Below the pieces are notes generated by a model. The model saw nothing but the letters and a program-made list of their open reading frames with translations. It was not told the DNA's origin and made no database searches. This document shows, in pieces, positions 9,377 through 18,569 of a DNA stretch of 64,000 bases. The DNA is taken from NCBI RefSeq assembly GCF_016107395.1, contig NZ_JAAIKO010000034.1, positions 26,551 through 90,550 on the forward strand. Direction: 5' to 3'. Position 1 is the first letter of the stretch. Each line of letters opens with the position of its first letter. This stretch comes from Streptomyces fildesensis (GTDB taxonomy: Bacteria > Actinomycetota > Actinomycetes > Streptomycetales > Streptomycetaceae). Position numbers and translations under genes: made by a program.

Positions 9377-9684
9377 ATGTCGTGGATTGGTGGGGGCTGT
9401 TCGTTGTCCGGCCCGTAGCTCGCAGGAACCATACATCGGATCACTGAAATGTCATCGCCGTGACCCTGGATGTCGATCTTCCTTGGTCGAGTGGCGGCCG
9501 TGGGGAACGAGGCGCCCCTTGGGGTGAACAACCGTTCCCGTCGATGCCCAACTTGTATGGCCAAGAACCCATTTATAGGAGTCGGGTCGTCCCTCCCATC
9601 CGTCGCGCCGGCTGGAGGAGGTGCGGAAGTGTGCCAGATGAGCGCTCCTTCGGTCAGTCGAAACCCTTTGTATTCATCGGACTA

Positions 9685-9713
9685 TTGACCGTTGATTCGG
9701 ACCCGGTTACCGT
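9685..9713 (+). promoter_or_regulatory. Promoter of the sugar-importer operon
   Basis: TTGACC at 9685-9690 and TACCGT at 9708-9713 are separated by 17 bp, a plausible housekeeping sigma -35/-10 pair. The predicted start of transcription falls in the LacI-type palindrome immediately downstream. Confidence 0.5.
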
Positions 9714-9716
9714 CCC

Positions 9717-9733
9717 AGCAAGCGCTTTCTAGA
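9717..9733. promoter_or_regulatory. LacI-family operator candidate (AAGCGCTT core)
   Basis: The core AAGCGCTT (9720-9727) is a perfect 8-bp palindrome with the central CG typical of LacI/CcpA-family sites. It overlaps the predicted start of transcription of the importer operon, a classic roadblock position. No LacI gene is present in the window. Confidence 0.55.
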
Positions 9734-9765
9734 CCGCGGTGATGCGGGCGAAACCGGGAGTTGTC

Positions 9766-11094
9766 ATGCAGAGATCGCGATGGATCGGCGCGGGGGCCCT
9801 CGCCTCGGTTCTGATCCTCACCAGCTGTACCTCCGGGGCTGCGGGAGTGGATGCCAAGCAGAACCCCAAGGCACCTCTCGAGCTCTGGACCAGGACGACC
9901 CCGGGCGGACCGGGGGAGAAGGGCGCACTGCAGCTCGCCGCCGCCTTCGAGAAGGCCACGGGCTACCAGGTCAAGGTCACGGCCATCTTCGACGACTTCG
10001 AGACCAAACTGCAGCAGCGGGCCGCCCAGAAGAAGCTCCCCGACATCGTCATGAACGACGTGACGCAGCTCGGAACCATGCACAGCCAAGGTCTGCTCCG
10101 AGAGATCGACCTGGGCAAGATCAAGGACAGCAAGCAGATCATCGAACAGGGCCTGAAGTCCGGGCAGAGCCTGGACGGCAAGCAGTACGGACTGCCGTTC
10201 TCCGCGCAGGCGTCCGCGCTGCTGATCCGCAAGGACTGGCGCGAGAAGCTGAAGCTCGACGTCCCGCGCAACTGGGACGACTTCGCCGCGATGGCCACGG
10301 CCTTCACCACTCAGGACCCCGACGGGGACGGCAAGAACAACACCGCCGGGCTCGCCGCCCCGCTGTCCACCAAGCGCGGTTACGCCTCCTGGTACTTCTC
10401 GAACTTCCTGTGGGCCGCGGGCGGCGACTTCATCACCGAGGCCGGCAAGGGCACGTACAAGCCGGCGATGACCACCGCGGCGTCGGTGCAGGCCATGCAG
10501 TGGTTCCGCGACCTGGGGTGCAAGGCCAAGGCCATCCAGCCCGGCGCGGTGACCATGGACACCCCGCCGACGAACGAGACGTTCGAGTCGGGTCGAGCCG
10601 GCATGTTCGTCGTCGGCCCGTACCTGCTGCCGCGCTTCGACAAGTCCCTGGGCAAGGACAAGTACGAGGTCGTGCCGATGCCCAAGGGACCCAAGGACGC
10701 CACCGTCCTCGCCGAGGGCGGCTCCGTCTACCTGATGGCCGGCTCGGACAACCAGGCCGGCCAGGACGCCTTCGCCGGCTTCGCGGTGTCCGTCGAAGGC
10801 CAGAAGAAGGGGATGGAGGGCGCCACCGGCTACACCGTGCAACTTCCCGTCAACACCGCCGTGGACATCTCCCAGATCCGTCCCGACCCGCGCTGGAAGA
10901 CCTACGCCCAGGCGTACCAGGACTCCGGGCGGTACGCGCCCTCCATACCGAACTGGACGCCGGTGCGGCAGGTGACGGCGGACGCGGTGAACGCGCTGAT
11001 GGCGGACTGCGGCCTCGACATCAACGCCAAGTTGGGTGAGCTCGACAAGCAGCTCGCCGATATCCTCAAGGAGCAGGGGATCGCCGCGTCATGA
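9766..11094 (+). CDS. Extracellular solute-binding lipoprotein of a sugar ABC importer
   Basis: A 442-residue family-1 solute-binding protein. It captures an oligosaccharide outside the cell and delivers it to the two permeases that follow. The signal peptide MQRSRWIGAGALASVLIL ends in the lipobox TSC, so the mature protein is membrane-anchored. The body carries the usual pattern of this family: LELWTRT at the first strand, a central NWDDFAAMATAF segment and KWAAG-like hinge regions. The ATG at 9766 is preferred over 9739 because GGGAG lies 5 bases before it and it begins a proper signal peptide. The stop overlaps the next gene by four bases. The operon context (fucosidase, PL6 lyases) suggests a uronate- or fucose-containing ligand. 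Confidence 0.9.
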   Translation: MQRSRWIGAGALASVLILTSCTSGAAGVDAKQNPKAPLELWTRTTPGGPGEKGALQLAAAFEKATGYQVKVTAIFDDFETKLQQRAAQKKLPDIVMNDVTQLGTMHSQGLLREIDLGKIKDSKQIIEQGLKSGQSLDGKQYGLPFSAQASALLIRKDWREKLKLDVPRNWDDFAAMATAFTTQDPDGDGKNNTAGLAAPLSTKRGYASWYFSNFLWAAGGDFITEAGKGTYKPAMTTAASVQAMQWFRDLGCKAKAIQPGAVTMDTPPTNETFESGRAGMFVVGPYLLPRFDKSLGKDKYEVVPMPKGPKDATVLAEGGSVYLMAGSDNQAGQDAFAGFAVSVEGQKKGMEGATGYTVQLPVNTAVDISQIRPDPRWKTYAQAYQDSGRYAPSIPNWTPVRQVTADAVNALMADCGLDINAKLGELDKQLADILKEQGIAAS

Positions 11095-12062
11095 GCCTCG
11101 ACCAGGCGGAACCGGCCGCCCGTGCGGCAGCCGGCTCCGCCCCCCGCGAACCGGCCCTCCGGGGCGGCGGGACCGCCGGTCGTCGGGGGCGCAGCCGCAG
11201 ATCGGGCCGGTGGTGGACGCCCTGGCTCTTCCTCGCCCCGGCGCTGCTGCTCTTCCTGTACTTCAAGTTCATTCCCATGGCCAGCGCGCTGACCATGTCC
11301 TTCCAGGATGTGCAGCCCTACCTGGGAAACCGGTGGGTCGGCACCGAGAACTACGCCACGGTGCTGCAGTCGCACGGATTCCGTGAGGCCGCGTGGCACA
11401 CGGTCGTGCTCGCCGTCGGCGAGACCGTCGGCGCGATGTCACTCGGCTTCGCCCTGGCCCTGCTGATGGAGGGGCAGAGCCGGCGACTGGGATTCGTGCG
11501 CTCCGCGGCGTTCCTTCCGGTGGTGGTGCCGCTCGCGGTCGTCGCCGAACTGTGGCGGATCATGTACCACCCGACCGGGGACGGCATGCTCAACTCCGTT
11601 CTGGGCCTGGTGGGAGCCGGTCCGTCGGGGTTCATCAACGACCCCGACACGTCGATGGCCTCCATCATGCTCACCGGCATCTGGCGGGGTGCCCCCTACG
11701 ACATGATGATTTTCCTCGCCGGACTGACGAGCGTGGACCGCGGCCTGTACGAGGCGGCGAAGGTCGACGGGGCCTCCCGGTGGCAGCGGGTGTGGTACGT
11801 GACGGTGCCCGGACTGCGGTCGGTGTTCTCGATTCTGTTCATCCTCGCCGCGATCCGCGGACTGCGCGTGTTCACCGAGGTGTTCCTGCTCACCAACGGG
11901 GGGCCCAACGGCTCCACCGAGGTCGTCATGACCCTCATCTACAAGCTCGGGCTCGAGCAGAACCGGCTCGGCGTCGGCGCGGCGGGAGCGGTCCTGCTGT
12001 TCGTCGCGACGCTGATCCTGACCATCATCGTCCAACTGCTGCGGCGGAGGGAGAGCAAGTGA
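11091..12062 (+). CDS. Sugar ABC transporter permease (MalF/UgpA type)
   Basis: A 323-residue inner-membrane permease. A polar, basic N-terminus (residues 1-38) precedes the first helix, WTPWLFLAPALLLFLYFKFI. Further helices follow, with the conserved cytoplasmic EAA loop as EAAKVDGASRWQRVWYVTVP near residues 220-240, which docks to the ATPase. The ATG overlaps the binding-protein stop (ATGA). No ATPase gene follows in the operon, as is usual in Streptomyces, where a shared MsiK-type ATPase serves many sugar importers; that is family knowledge, not seen here. Confidence 0.9.
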   Translation: MSLDQAEPAARAAAGSAPREPALRGGGTAGRRGRSRRSGRWWTPWLFLAPALLLFLYFKFIPMASALTMSFQDVQPYLGNRWVGTENYATVLQSHGFREAAWHTVVLAVGETVGAMSLGFALALLMEGQSRRLGFVRSAAFLPVVVPLAVVAELWRIMYHPTGDGMLNSVLGLVGAGPSGFINDPDTSMASIMLTGIWRGAPYDMMIFLAGLTSVDRGLYEAAKVDGASRWQRVWYVTVPGLRSVFSILFILAAIRGLRVFTEVFLLTNGGPNGSTEVVMTLIYKLGLEQNRLGVGAAGAVLLFVATLILTIIVQLLRRRESK

Positions 12063-12925
12063 GTGCGCCGACCGAGACCGCGCTGGGCCTGACCGAGAGC
12101 CGCAGCGTCGGCGGACGGATCCTGAAGGCCGTCATCTACCTGCTGGTCCTGACGGTGTTCGCGGGCCCGCTGCTGGCCCTGCTCGTCGGCGCCTTCGGCC
12201 ACATCAAGGACCCGACGCAGCTGAGCGTCGTGCCCAAGGGCTTCACGTTGGACAACTTCCGGATCGCCTTCGACCAGGGGGTGCTCAAGTACCTGCTGAA
12301 CTCGTTCTTCGTCGTCGGCTTCGGGCTGCTGCTCCAGGTCGTTGTCTCCGTGCTGGCCGGATACGCGCTGGCCCGGAAGGTGTTTCCCGGAATGACGCTG
12401 GCGCTCGTCGCCATCCTGGCGACGCTGATGCTGCCCGAGGAGATCCTGGCCCTCCCGCTGTCTGTCATTCTCTCCGACCTGCCGGTCGTCCACTTCAACC
12501 TCATCGGCACCCTCGCCGGCATGATCGTCCCGCTGGGCGCCTGGGGATTCTCCATCCTGGTGATGACCGAGTTCATGAAGGACGTGCCACGCGAACTGGA
12601 AGAGGCCGCCCGCATCGACGGCGCCGGAGACCTGCGGATCTTCGCCCAGATCATTCTGCCGATGTGCAAGCCCGCCCTCGGCGTCATCGGAGTCTTCGGC
12701 TTCACCATGATCTGGGACCAGTACCTGCTGCCCCTGCTCGTCTCCACGGACTCCTCCTCGTACACGCTGCCGCTGGCGCTGCGGACCCTGCGGATCGACC
12801 CGGCCGTGACGCCCGGAGTGGTGATGGCCGCCTCGTTGCTGGCCCTGCTGCCCTCGGTGATCGTCTTCCTGTTCTTCCAGCGGTCCTTCGTCAGCGGTCT
12901 GTCCTCCGGGGCGCTCAAGGGCTGA
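12059..12925 (+). CDS. Sugar ABC transporter permease (MalG/UgpE type)
   Basis: A 288-residue second permease with about six membrane helices, starting at GTG 12059 in a GTGA overlap with the previous stop. The EAA loop reads EAARIDGAGDLRIFAQIILP near residues 180-200. The first helix is VIYLLVLTVFAGPLLALLVG. With the preceding permease it forms the transmembrane channel of the importer. Translation is coupled across all three transporter genes, so they are made in fixed ratio. Confidence 0.9.
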   Translation: MSAPTETALGLTESRSVGGRILKAVIYLLVLTVFAGPLLALLVGAFGHIKDPTQLSVVPKGFTLDNFRIAFDQGVLKYLLNSFFVVGFGLLLQVVVSVLAGYALARKVFPGMTLALVAILATLMLPEEILALPLSVILSDLPVVHFNLIGTLAGMIVPLGAWGFSILVMTEFMKDVPRELEEAARIDGAGDLRIFAQIILPMCKPALGVIGVFGFTMIWDQYLLPLLVSTDSSSYTLPLALRTLRIDPAVTPGVVMAASLLALLPSVIVFLFFQRSFVSGLSSGALKG

Positions 12926-12997
12926 CCCGCGAACCGACCACCGACCCACGAACTGACCGCTGACTCGCGGACCGACCCGCGGCCCCGGTGACTTCGT

Positions 12998-13054
12998 AGC
13001 CCGCGCAGCCCGCGCAGCCCGCGCGGCCCGTTCCGGCCCGTTCCGGCCCGCGGC
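12998..13054. repeat. Tandem 9-mer and 10-mer repeats
   Basis: Three copies of AGCCCGCGC (12998-13024) are followed by two copies of GGCCCGTTCC (13025-13044) and a partial third. They lie in the 278-bp gap between the permease and the fucosidase. They may be slippage products and may dampen read-through; no hairpin with a U-tract is seen. Confidence 0.7.
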
Positions 13055-13203
13055 CTGCGCCGGCCCCGCAGCCCGCACCGGCCCCCGGGGCCTGCCACCC
13101 TGACGTGCCTGCGCGTCGGCCCGGTTCCCGCCCCCGTTCCCTACGACCAGCCCTGACGCGCACCGAAAAGCCGCCGGACGCCGATGAGAAAGAGCGATTC
13201 CCC

Positions 13204-14580
13204 ATGACTCCGAGCACCGACACCCCGCCGGCGCACCCGTCCGCGACCCCGGATCCCGTAGGAGGCCCGGAGACGAACTGGTTCACCACCGCCCGGTTCG
13301 GCATGTTCGTCCATTGGGGTCTGTACTCCCTCGCCGCACGGCACGAGTGGGTCAAAAACCGTGAGCGACTGACCGACGAGCAGTACCAGGTGTACTTCGA
13401 CCACTTCGACCCGGACCGCTACGACCCCGCCCAGTGGGCCAGAGCGGCCAAGGCGGCGGGCATGCGGTACGTCGTGCTCACCACCAAGCACCACGACGGC
13501 TTCTGCCTGTGGGACAGCGCCCTGACCGAGTACAAGGTCACCAACACCCCGCACGGCCGTGACCTCGTGGGGCCGTTCGTCGAGGCGTGCCGCGCCGAGG
13601 GGCTCAAGGTCGGCCTCTACTACTCGCTGATCGACTGGCACCATCCGTCCTTCCCCGTGGACGGCACCCATCCGCAGCGCGACGACGAGGCGTTCAAGGC
13701 ATCCCACGCCGAGCGGGACATCCGCGACTACCAGCGCTATCTGCACGGCCAGGTCCGCGAGTTGCTGACCTCGTTCGGACGCGTCGACTACCTGTTCTTC
13801 GACTTCTCGTATGCCGGGCGCACCTGGTGGGGCGGCAAGGGACCCGACGACTGGGACTCCCCGCAGCTCCTGCGGACCATTCGCGAACTGCAGCCGCACG
13901 TCCTCGTCAACGACCGGACCGGCCTTCCCGGGGACTTCGTCACCCCCGAGCAGTACCAGCCGTCCGGTCCCATGACCGACAACGGGCGACCCGTGCTGTG
14001 GGAAGCCTGCCAGACGCTCAACGGCAGCTGGGGCTACGACCGGGACAACCTGGACCACAAGAGCCCCGACCTGCTGATCCGCATGCTCGTCGACGGCGTG
14101 TCCAAGGGCGGCAACCTGCTGCTCAACGTGGGACCCACCGGCCGCGGCGCTCTCGACCCGCGCGACACCGCGGTCCTGGAGGAGATCGGCCGGTGGACGC
14201 AACTGCACGAACGGGCGATCCGCGGCTGCGGACCCTCCTCGTACACCGCCCCCGCCGAATGCCGGTACACCCAGCGCGGCGACCGGCTCTACGTCCACCT
14301 GTTCGCCTGGCCGCTGCGTCACCTGCACCTGCCGGGCCTGGCCGGCCGGGTGCGCTACGCCCAACTGCTCAACGACGCGTCCGAGATCATCCCGGTGCAC
14401 ATCGACCCGGACCGGCCCGCGGTCAACACCGAGATGGGCGGACAGCCGGCCGGAACGCTCACGCTCCAGCTCCCGGTCCGGCGCCCCGATACCCCCGTAC
14501 CTGTCATCGAACTGTTCCTGGACACCCAGGAAACCCAGGACGCCGGGGACACCACCCGGGACACCCTGGCCGCCGGCTGA
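13204..14580 (+). CDS. GH29 alpha-L-fucosidase
   Basis: A 458-residue retaining glycosidase that removes terminal alpha-L-fucose. The N-terminal TIM barrel shows the family signatures RFGMFVHWGLYSL (residues 31-43), TTKHHDGFCLWDS (93-105) and YLFFDFSYAG (196-205). Asp200 sits at the expected nucleophile position. A C-terminal beta domain follows from about residue 345. There is no signal peptide, so it is probably cytoplasmic and acts on imported fucosylated oligosaccharides. The ATG at 13204 begins a short Pro-rich leader before the barrel. It lies between the importer and the exported lyases, consistent with one pathway. The acid/base residue cannot be assigned by eye. Confidence 0.88.
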   Translation: MTPSTDTPPAHPSATPDPVGGPETNWFTTARFGMFVHWGLYSLAARHEWVKNRERLTDEQYQVYFDHFDPDRYDPAQWARAAKAAGMRYVVLTTKHHDGFCLWDSALTEYKVTNTPHGRDLVGPFVEACRAEGLKVGLYYSLIDWHHPSFPVDGTHPQRDDEAFKASHAERDIRDYQRYLHGQVRELLTSFGRVDYLFFDFSYAGRTWWGGKGPDDWDSPQLLRTIRELQPHVLVNDRTGLPGDFVTPEQYQPSGPMTDNGRPVLWEACQTLNGSWGYDRDNLDHKSPDLLIRMLVDGVSKGGNLLLNVGPTGRGALDPRDTAVLEEIGRWTQLHERAIRGCGPSSYTAPAECRYTQRGDRLYVHLFAWPLRHLHLPGLAGRVRYAQLLNDASEIIPVHIDPDRPAVNTEMGGQPAGTLTLQLPVRRPDTPVPVIELFLDTQETQDAGDTTRDTLAAG

Positions 14581-14627
14581 GCGCCAGCCGGCACACCGTC
14601 CGTCCACCACACCCTCACGGAGGCACC

Positions 14628-16061
14628 ATGCAACGCCGCACGTTCCTCATGGGCACCGCGGCAGGGGCGGCGCTGGCCGTCGCCCCCGTCGGCGGACCGC
14701 TGAGCGCCAGCGCCAGCTCAGCCCCGGCGGCCGTCCGCACGCTGGACGAGCTGCAGGCCGCGATCGACCGGGCACGACCCGGTGACCGGATCATCGTGGC
14801 CGACGGGACCTACACCGTCCCACCGGACCGCCCGCTCACCGTTCGGAACAAGCAGGGCACCCGGCGCGCGCCCGTCACCATCGCCGCCCGGACGCGCGGC
14901 GGCGTCATCCTGGAAGGCGAGCACAGCTTCCTCCTCGAAGCGTCCAGCCACATCACCCTCAGCGGCTTCTCCTTCCGGCAGAAGAACACCCTGGACCTCC
15001 CCCCGGACTGCTCGCACATCCGGCTCACCCGCAACGACTTCCAACTGGCCGACATCGAGGGCGTGCACTGGGTGATGGTGCGCGCGGACGACAGCAGCGT
15101 CGACCACAACCACTTCCACGGCAAGAGCACCCTCGGCATCTACCTCGGCATCGAGGGCGCGAACACGGAGGAGATGGCCCAGCGCGTCCACGTGTACCGC
15201 AACTACTTCTCCGACCACACCTTCCCCGGCTCCAACGGCGGCGAACCGATCCGGCTCGGCGTCAGCCCCCGAGCCCTGTCCAGCGCCCACGCGGTCGTGG
15301 AGTACAACCTGTTCGAGCGCGCCAACGGCGATCCCGAGGCGATCTCGGTGAAGAGCTCGGACAACACCATCCGGTACAACACCATCCGCGACAGTCTCGG
15401 CGGGATCGTCCTGCGGCACGGCAACCGCAACCGGGTGGAAGCCAACCACCTCGTCGACGGCACGGAGGGCGTGCGGATCTATGGCAACGACCATGTGATC
15501 GTCAACAACTACCTCGCCGGCCTGTCCGGGCGGGCCCTGGTGATCGGCAGCGGTTCGGAGCGCGATCACCTCCCCGGTGAGACGCCCGAGGCGCGCCGCG
15601 GCAACGACGCCCCCGACCGGATCCTCATCGCGTACAACACCCTGCTGAACAACAACGGCACGCTCTCCGGGGAGAGTCAGCGTCCGCACGAGCCGCGGGA
15701 CGTCACCGTCGCGGACAACCTGTTCGTCGCGGACACCGGCCAACTGGTCGCGATGGCGAACACCGTGCGCTTCACCTGGTCGGGCAATCTCCTGTGGGGT
15801 GCCGCCGCCGACGGCAACATCCCCGCCGGTGGCGGCATCCGGGTCGACCCCAGGCTGGTGACGGACCCGCACGGCATCGCCCGGCCGGCCGCCGGCAGCC
15901 CGGCGATCGACGCGGGCACGCTGCGGTGGCCGCGCATCACCCACGACATCGACGGACAGCCCCGCGGCAGGGCCCGGGATGTGGGCGCGGACGAATACTC
16001 CCGCCGGGCGCCGAGGCGCGGACCCCTGACCCCGGCCGATGTCGGCCCTCAGGCCGGCTGA
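14628..16061 (+). CDS. Tat-exported PL6-type polysaccharide lyase, copy 1
   Basis: A 477-residue right-handed beta-helix lyase of the chondroitinase-B/alginate-lyase (PL6) type, which cleaves uronic-acid polymers by beta-elimination. The N-terminus MQRRTFLMGTAAGAALA is a twin-arginine signal. The helix begins at TLDELQAAIDRARPGDRIIV. The catalytic pair of the family is present: Lys242 in ISVKSSDNT and Arg263 in VLRHGN. Asn/Glu residues in the NGGEPIRLG and NGDPEAIS motifs probably hold Ca2+. GGAGG at 14619-14623 fixes the start. The substrate could be alginate, dermatan-like or another uronan. An almost parallel copy follows. Confidence 0.88.
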   Translation: MQRRTFLMGTAAGAALAVAPVGGPLSASASSAPAAVRTLDELQAAIDRARPGDRIIVADGTYTVPPDRPLTVRNKQGTRRAPVTIAARTRGGVILEGEHSFLLEASSHITLSGFSFRQKNTLDLPPDCSHIRLTRNDFQLADIEGVHWVMVRADDSSVDHNHFHGKSTLGIYLGIEGANTEEMAQRVHVYRNYFSDHTFPGSNGGEPIRLGVSPRALSSAHAVVEYNLFERANGDPEAISVKSSDNTIRYNTIRDSLGGIVLRHGNRNRVEANHLVDGTEGVRIYGNDHVIVNNYLAGLSGRALVIGSGSERDHLPGETPEARRGNDAPDRILIAYNTLLNNNGTLSGESQRPHEPRDVTVADNLFVADTGQLVAMANTVRFTWSGNLLWGAAADGNIPAGGGIRVDPRLVTDPHGIARPAAGSPAIDAGTLRWPRITHDIDGQPRGRARDVGADEYSRRAPRRGPLTPADVGPQAG

Positions 16062-16093
16062 GCGCACCCGCCCACTTCGACGCAGGAGGCACC

Positions 16094-17521
16094 ATGCAAC
16101 GACGCACGTTCCTCAAAGGCACCGCCGTGACCGCACTTGGCGCCGCAGCCCTGACCGCCACGCTGTCGGGCAGCGCATCGGCGGCCGACATCCCGGTCGC
16201 TTCCCTGGCAGCACTCCAGAACGCGATCAACGGCGCCGCCCCTGGTGACCGGATCATCGTCGCCGACGGCACCTACACGGTTCCAACGGGCAGCGCGATC
16301 ACCATCTCCGGCAAGAACGGCACCGGCGCCGCGCCCATCACCATCGTGTCCGAGACCCGCGGTGGCGCGGTGCTGCGGGGCGCACGCGGCTTCGTGCTCA
16401 GCAATTCCAGCAACATCACCATCAGCGGCTTCGCCTTCCGGCAGAGCACCACGCTCGAGATCCCGGCGGACTGCTCGGCGATCCGGCTGACCCGCAACGA
16501 CTTCCAGTTCGCGGACACCGGCGATCCGTACTGGGTCGTCGTGCGGGCGGACGACTCGAAGATCGACCGGAACCATTTCCACAACAAGACCACCGCGGGC
16601 ATCTTCCTCGTCGTCGACGGTCCCGGCTCGACCGCCATGGCCCAGAACCTGCACATCTTCCGCAACCATTTCTCCGACCACACCTTCACCGGGGACAACG
16701 GCGGCGAGCCGATCCGCCTCGGCGTCAGCGGCCGGGCCCTGTCGGCGGCCGGCGCCTACGTGGAGTACAACCTGTTCGAGCGCTGCAACGGCGACCCCGA
16801 GGCCATCTCGGTGAAGTCCTCGGACAACACCGTGCGGTACAACACCATCCGCGACAGCCGCGGCGGCATCGTGCTGCGGCACGGCAATCGCTCCAGGGTG
16901 GAGGGCAACCACCTGATCGGCGGCATCGACGGGGTGCGCGTCTACGGCAACGACCACGTGATCGTCAACAACTACCTCAGCGGGCTGTCCGGCCGGGCCC
17001 TGGTGGTCGGCAGCGGCACCACCCGTGACCACACCCCGGGGGAGACGCAGGAGCAGCGGCGGGGCAACGACGCCTGCGACCGCGCGGTGATCGCGCACAA
17101 CTCCCTGATCAACAACGCCGGCACGCTGTCGGGCGAGACGCGGACGTACGAGCCGCAGGACGTGACCATCGCCGACAACCTGCTGGTCGGCGACTCGGGC
17201 AGCCTCGTCGCCATGGGAGCCACCTCCGGCTTCACCTGGCAGAGCAACTTGCTGTGGGGGGCGGCCGCCAACGGCAACATCCCCTCCGGGGGCTTCACCC
17301 GGGCCGACCCGCGGCTCGGTCGGGGCACGGACGGTGTTCTGCGGCTGACGGCCGGCAGTCCGGCGATCGGCGCGGCCACGCTGGGCGGCACCGTCGTGGC
17401 CGACGACATCGACGGGGATCAGCGCGGGAGCGTACGGGACATCGGTGCCGACGAGTACGCGACGGCGCCCGTACTGCGGCACCCGCTGACCGCTGCGGAC
17501 GTGGGCCCGAACGCCGCCTGA
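16094..17521 (+). CDS. Tat-exported PL6-type polysaccharide lyase, copy 2
   Basis: A 475-residue paralogue of the preceding gene, similar along its whole length, with the same Tat signal (MQRRTFLKGTAVTALG). Catalytic Lys241 and Arg262 are conserved in ISVKSSDNT and VLRHGN. Differences cluster in substrate-facing loops: QNLHIFRNHF for QRVHVYRNYF, and ERCNGDP for ERANGDP. GGAGG lies directly before the ATG at 16094. Only 32 bp separate it from copy 1. Duplication followed by divergence suggests different linkage or size preference on one polymer, which is inference. A strong hairpin follows the stop. Confidence 0.88.
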   Translation: MQRRTFLKGTAVTALGAAALTATLSGSASAADIPVASLAALQNAINGAAPGDRIIVADGTYTVPTGSAITISGKNGTGAAPITIVSETRGGAVLRGARGFVLSNSSNITISGFAFRQSTTLEIPADCSAIRLTRNDFQFADTGDPYWVVVRADDSKIDRNHFHNKTTAGIFLVVDGPGSTAMAQNLHIFRNHFSDHTFTGDNGGEPIRLGVSGRALSAAGAYVEYNLFERCNGDPEAISVKSSDNTVRYNTIRDSRGGIVLRHGNRSRVEGNHLIGGIDGVRVYGNDHVIVNNYLSGLSGRALVVGSGTTRDHTPGETQEQRRGNDACDRAVIAHNSLINNAGTLSGETRTYEPQDVTIADNLLVGDSGSLVAMGATSGFTWQSNLLWGAAANGNIPSGGFTRADPRLGRGTDGVLRLTAGSPAIGAATLGGTVVADDIDGDQRGSVRDIGADEYATAPVLRHPLTAADVGPNAA

Positions 17522-17556
17522 GCGAGACCCGGTGACGGGGCACCGCACGCCGGTCC

Positions 17557-17610
17557 GTCCATCCGACCCGGTCCGCCCGACCCCCGGGCGGTGGACCGGG
17601 TCGGATGGAC
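17557..17610 (+). terminator. Hairpin after the lyase genes
   Basis: An 18-bp perfect stem pairs 17557-17574 (starting GTCCATCCGACC) with 17593-17610, extended by GCCCG/CGGGC towards the loop. It lacks a U-tract, as is common in Streptomyces. It may terminate or attenuate transcription before the isomerase gene, or protect the lyase mRNA. Confidence 0.65.
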
Positions 17611-17663
17611 CGGCCGGGCAATCGCAGACCATCCGCAGGCCACATCGCGAGCAAGGCAGGGTC

Positions 17664-18503
17664 ATGACCGAGGAGAGCAGACGGACCGCGGTGGAGCGCC
17701 CGCCGCTGGGTCGGCCGGGCGGGCTGGACACCGGGCTGACCCGCCTGGGCCTGTGCTCGGTCACCTTCCGCCGGCTGCCCGCTGCCGAGGTCGCGCGACG
17801 CGCGGCTGACGCGGGCCTGGAGGTGATCGAGTGGGGAGCGGACGTGCACGCGCCGGCGGGGGAGCCCGGCACGATCCGAGCGGTGCGTGAGGTCTCCGAC
17901 CGCTACGGGCTGGCCTGTTGTTCCTACGGTTCGTATTTCCGTGCCACCCGCGCGGAGCTGGCGGCGTTTCCCGCTGTGGCCCAGGCCGCCGTGGTGCTCG
18001 GGGCGCCGCGGGTACGGGTCTGGGCGGGGGGAACCGGATCGCGGTCCGTCCTGCCGGACGAGCGGTACGAAACCGTGCTCTGCCTGCGGGAGGCGGCCCG
18101 GATCGCCGCGGACCACGGCTTGGAGCTCGCGCCGGAGTTCCACGGCGGAACGCTCACCGACACCGTCGCCTCGACCCTGCGGCTGCTGGACGAGGTGGGC
18201 GCGGACAACGTCCGCACGTACTGGCAGCCGCCGCAGGACACCCCCGACGAGGAGGCGCTGGCAGGGCTCGTCGAACTCGGCGACCGGGTCACCGCCGTAC
18301 ACGTCTTCTCGTGGTGGCCCGGCCACAACAGGCTTCCACTGGCGGACCGCTGGGACCTGTGGGCTCCAGCGCTCGGCCTGCTCGCGGGCCGGGGTGTCGA
18401 GGCGCTCCTGGAGTTCGTCCCCGGCGACGACCCCGCGGTGCTGGCCCGCGAGGCCCAGACCCTCAGGCGCGCCGCAGATCAATCCCCATCCGGTCAGACG
18501 TAG
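17664..18503 (+). CDS. Sugar phosphate isomerase/epimerase-like TIM-barrel protein
   Basis: A 279-residue xylose-isomerase-fold (AP_endonuc_2) protein. Typical strands are TRLGLCSVTFRRLPAAEVAR, AGLEVIEWGADVH, LELAPEFHGG and VEALLEFVPGDD. The metal-ligand acids are visible: Glu in VIEWG, Glu/His in PEFHGG, His in VHVFSW and Glu near the end in LLEFV. Such enzymes isomerise or epimerise sugars or keto-sugars with a divalent metal. It follows the exported lyases and would fit processing of an unsaturated uronate or an imported sugar, which is inference. ATG 17664 follows a weak GGCAGGG site. Confidence 0.8.
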   Translation: MTEESRRTAVERPPLGRPGGLDTGLTRLGLCSVTFRRLPAAEVARRAADAGLEVIEWGADVHAPAGEPGTIRAVREVSDRYGLACCSYGSYFRATRAELAAFPAVAQAAVVLGAPRVRVWAGGTGSRSVLPDERYETVLCLREAARIAADHGLELAPEFHGGTLTDTVASTLRLLDEVGADNVRTYWQPPQDTPDEEALAGLVELGDRVTAVHVFSWWPGHNRLPLADRWDLWAPALGLLAGRGVEALLEFVPGDDPAVLAREAQTLRRAADQSPSGQT

Positions 18504-18569
18504 TTGACTGTGATCCGACGGGCCACGACAGGCGTCCCGTCCTCCGCCCACAACGCCAGGACGGCAGAC

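Noticed and set aside
11939..13078. Gln/Glu/Gly-rich minus-strand frame over the second permease
   Set aside because: Antisense to a permease with EAA loop and helices; low-complexity shadow.
16049..17872. 607-codon frame antisense to the second PL6 lyase
   Set aside because: Repetitive DGDV/HHV-type shadow with no fold; the plus strand encodes the lyase.
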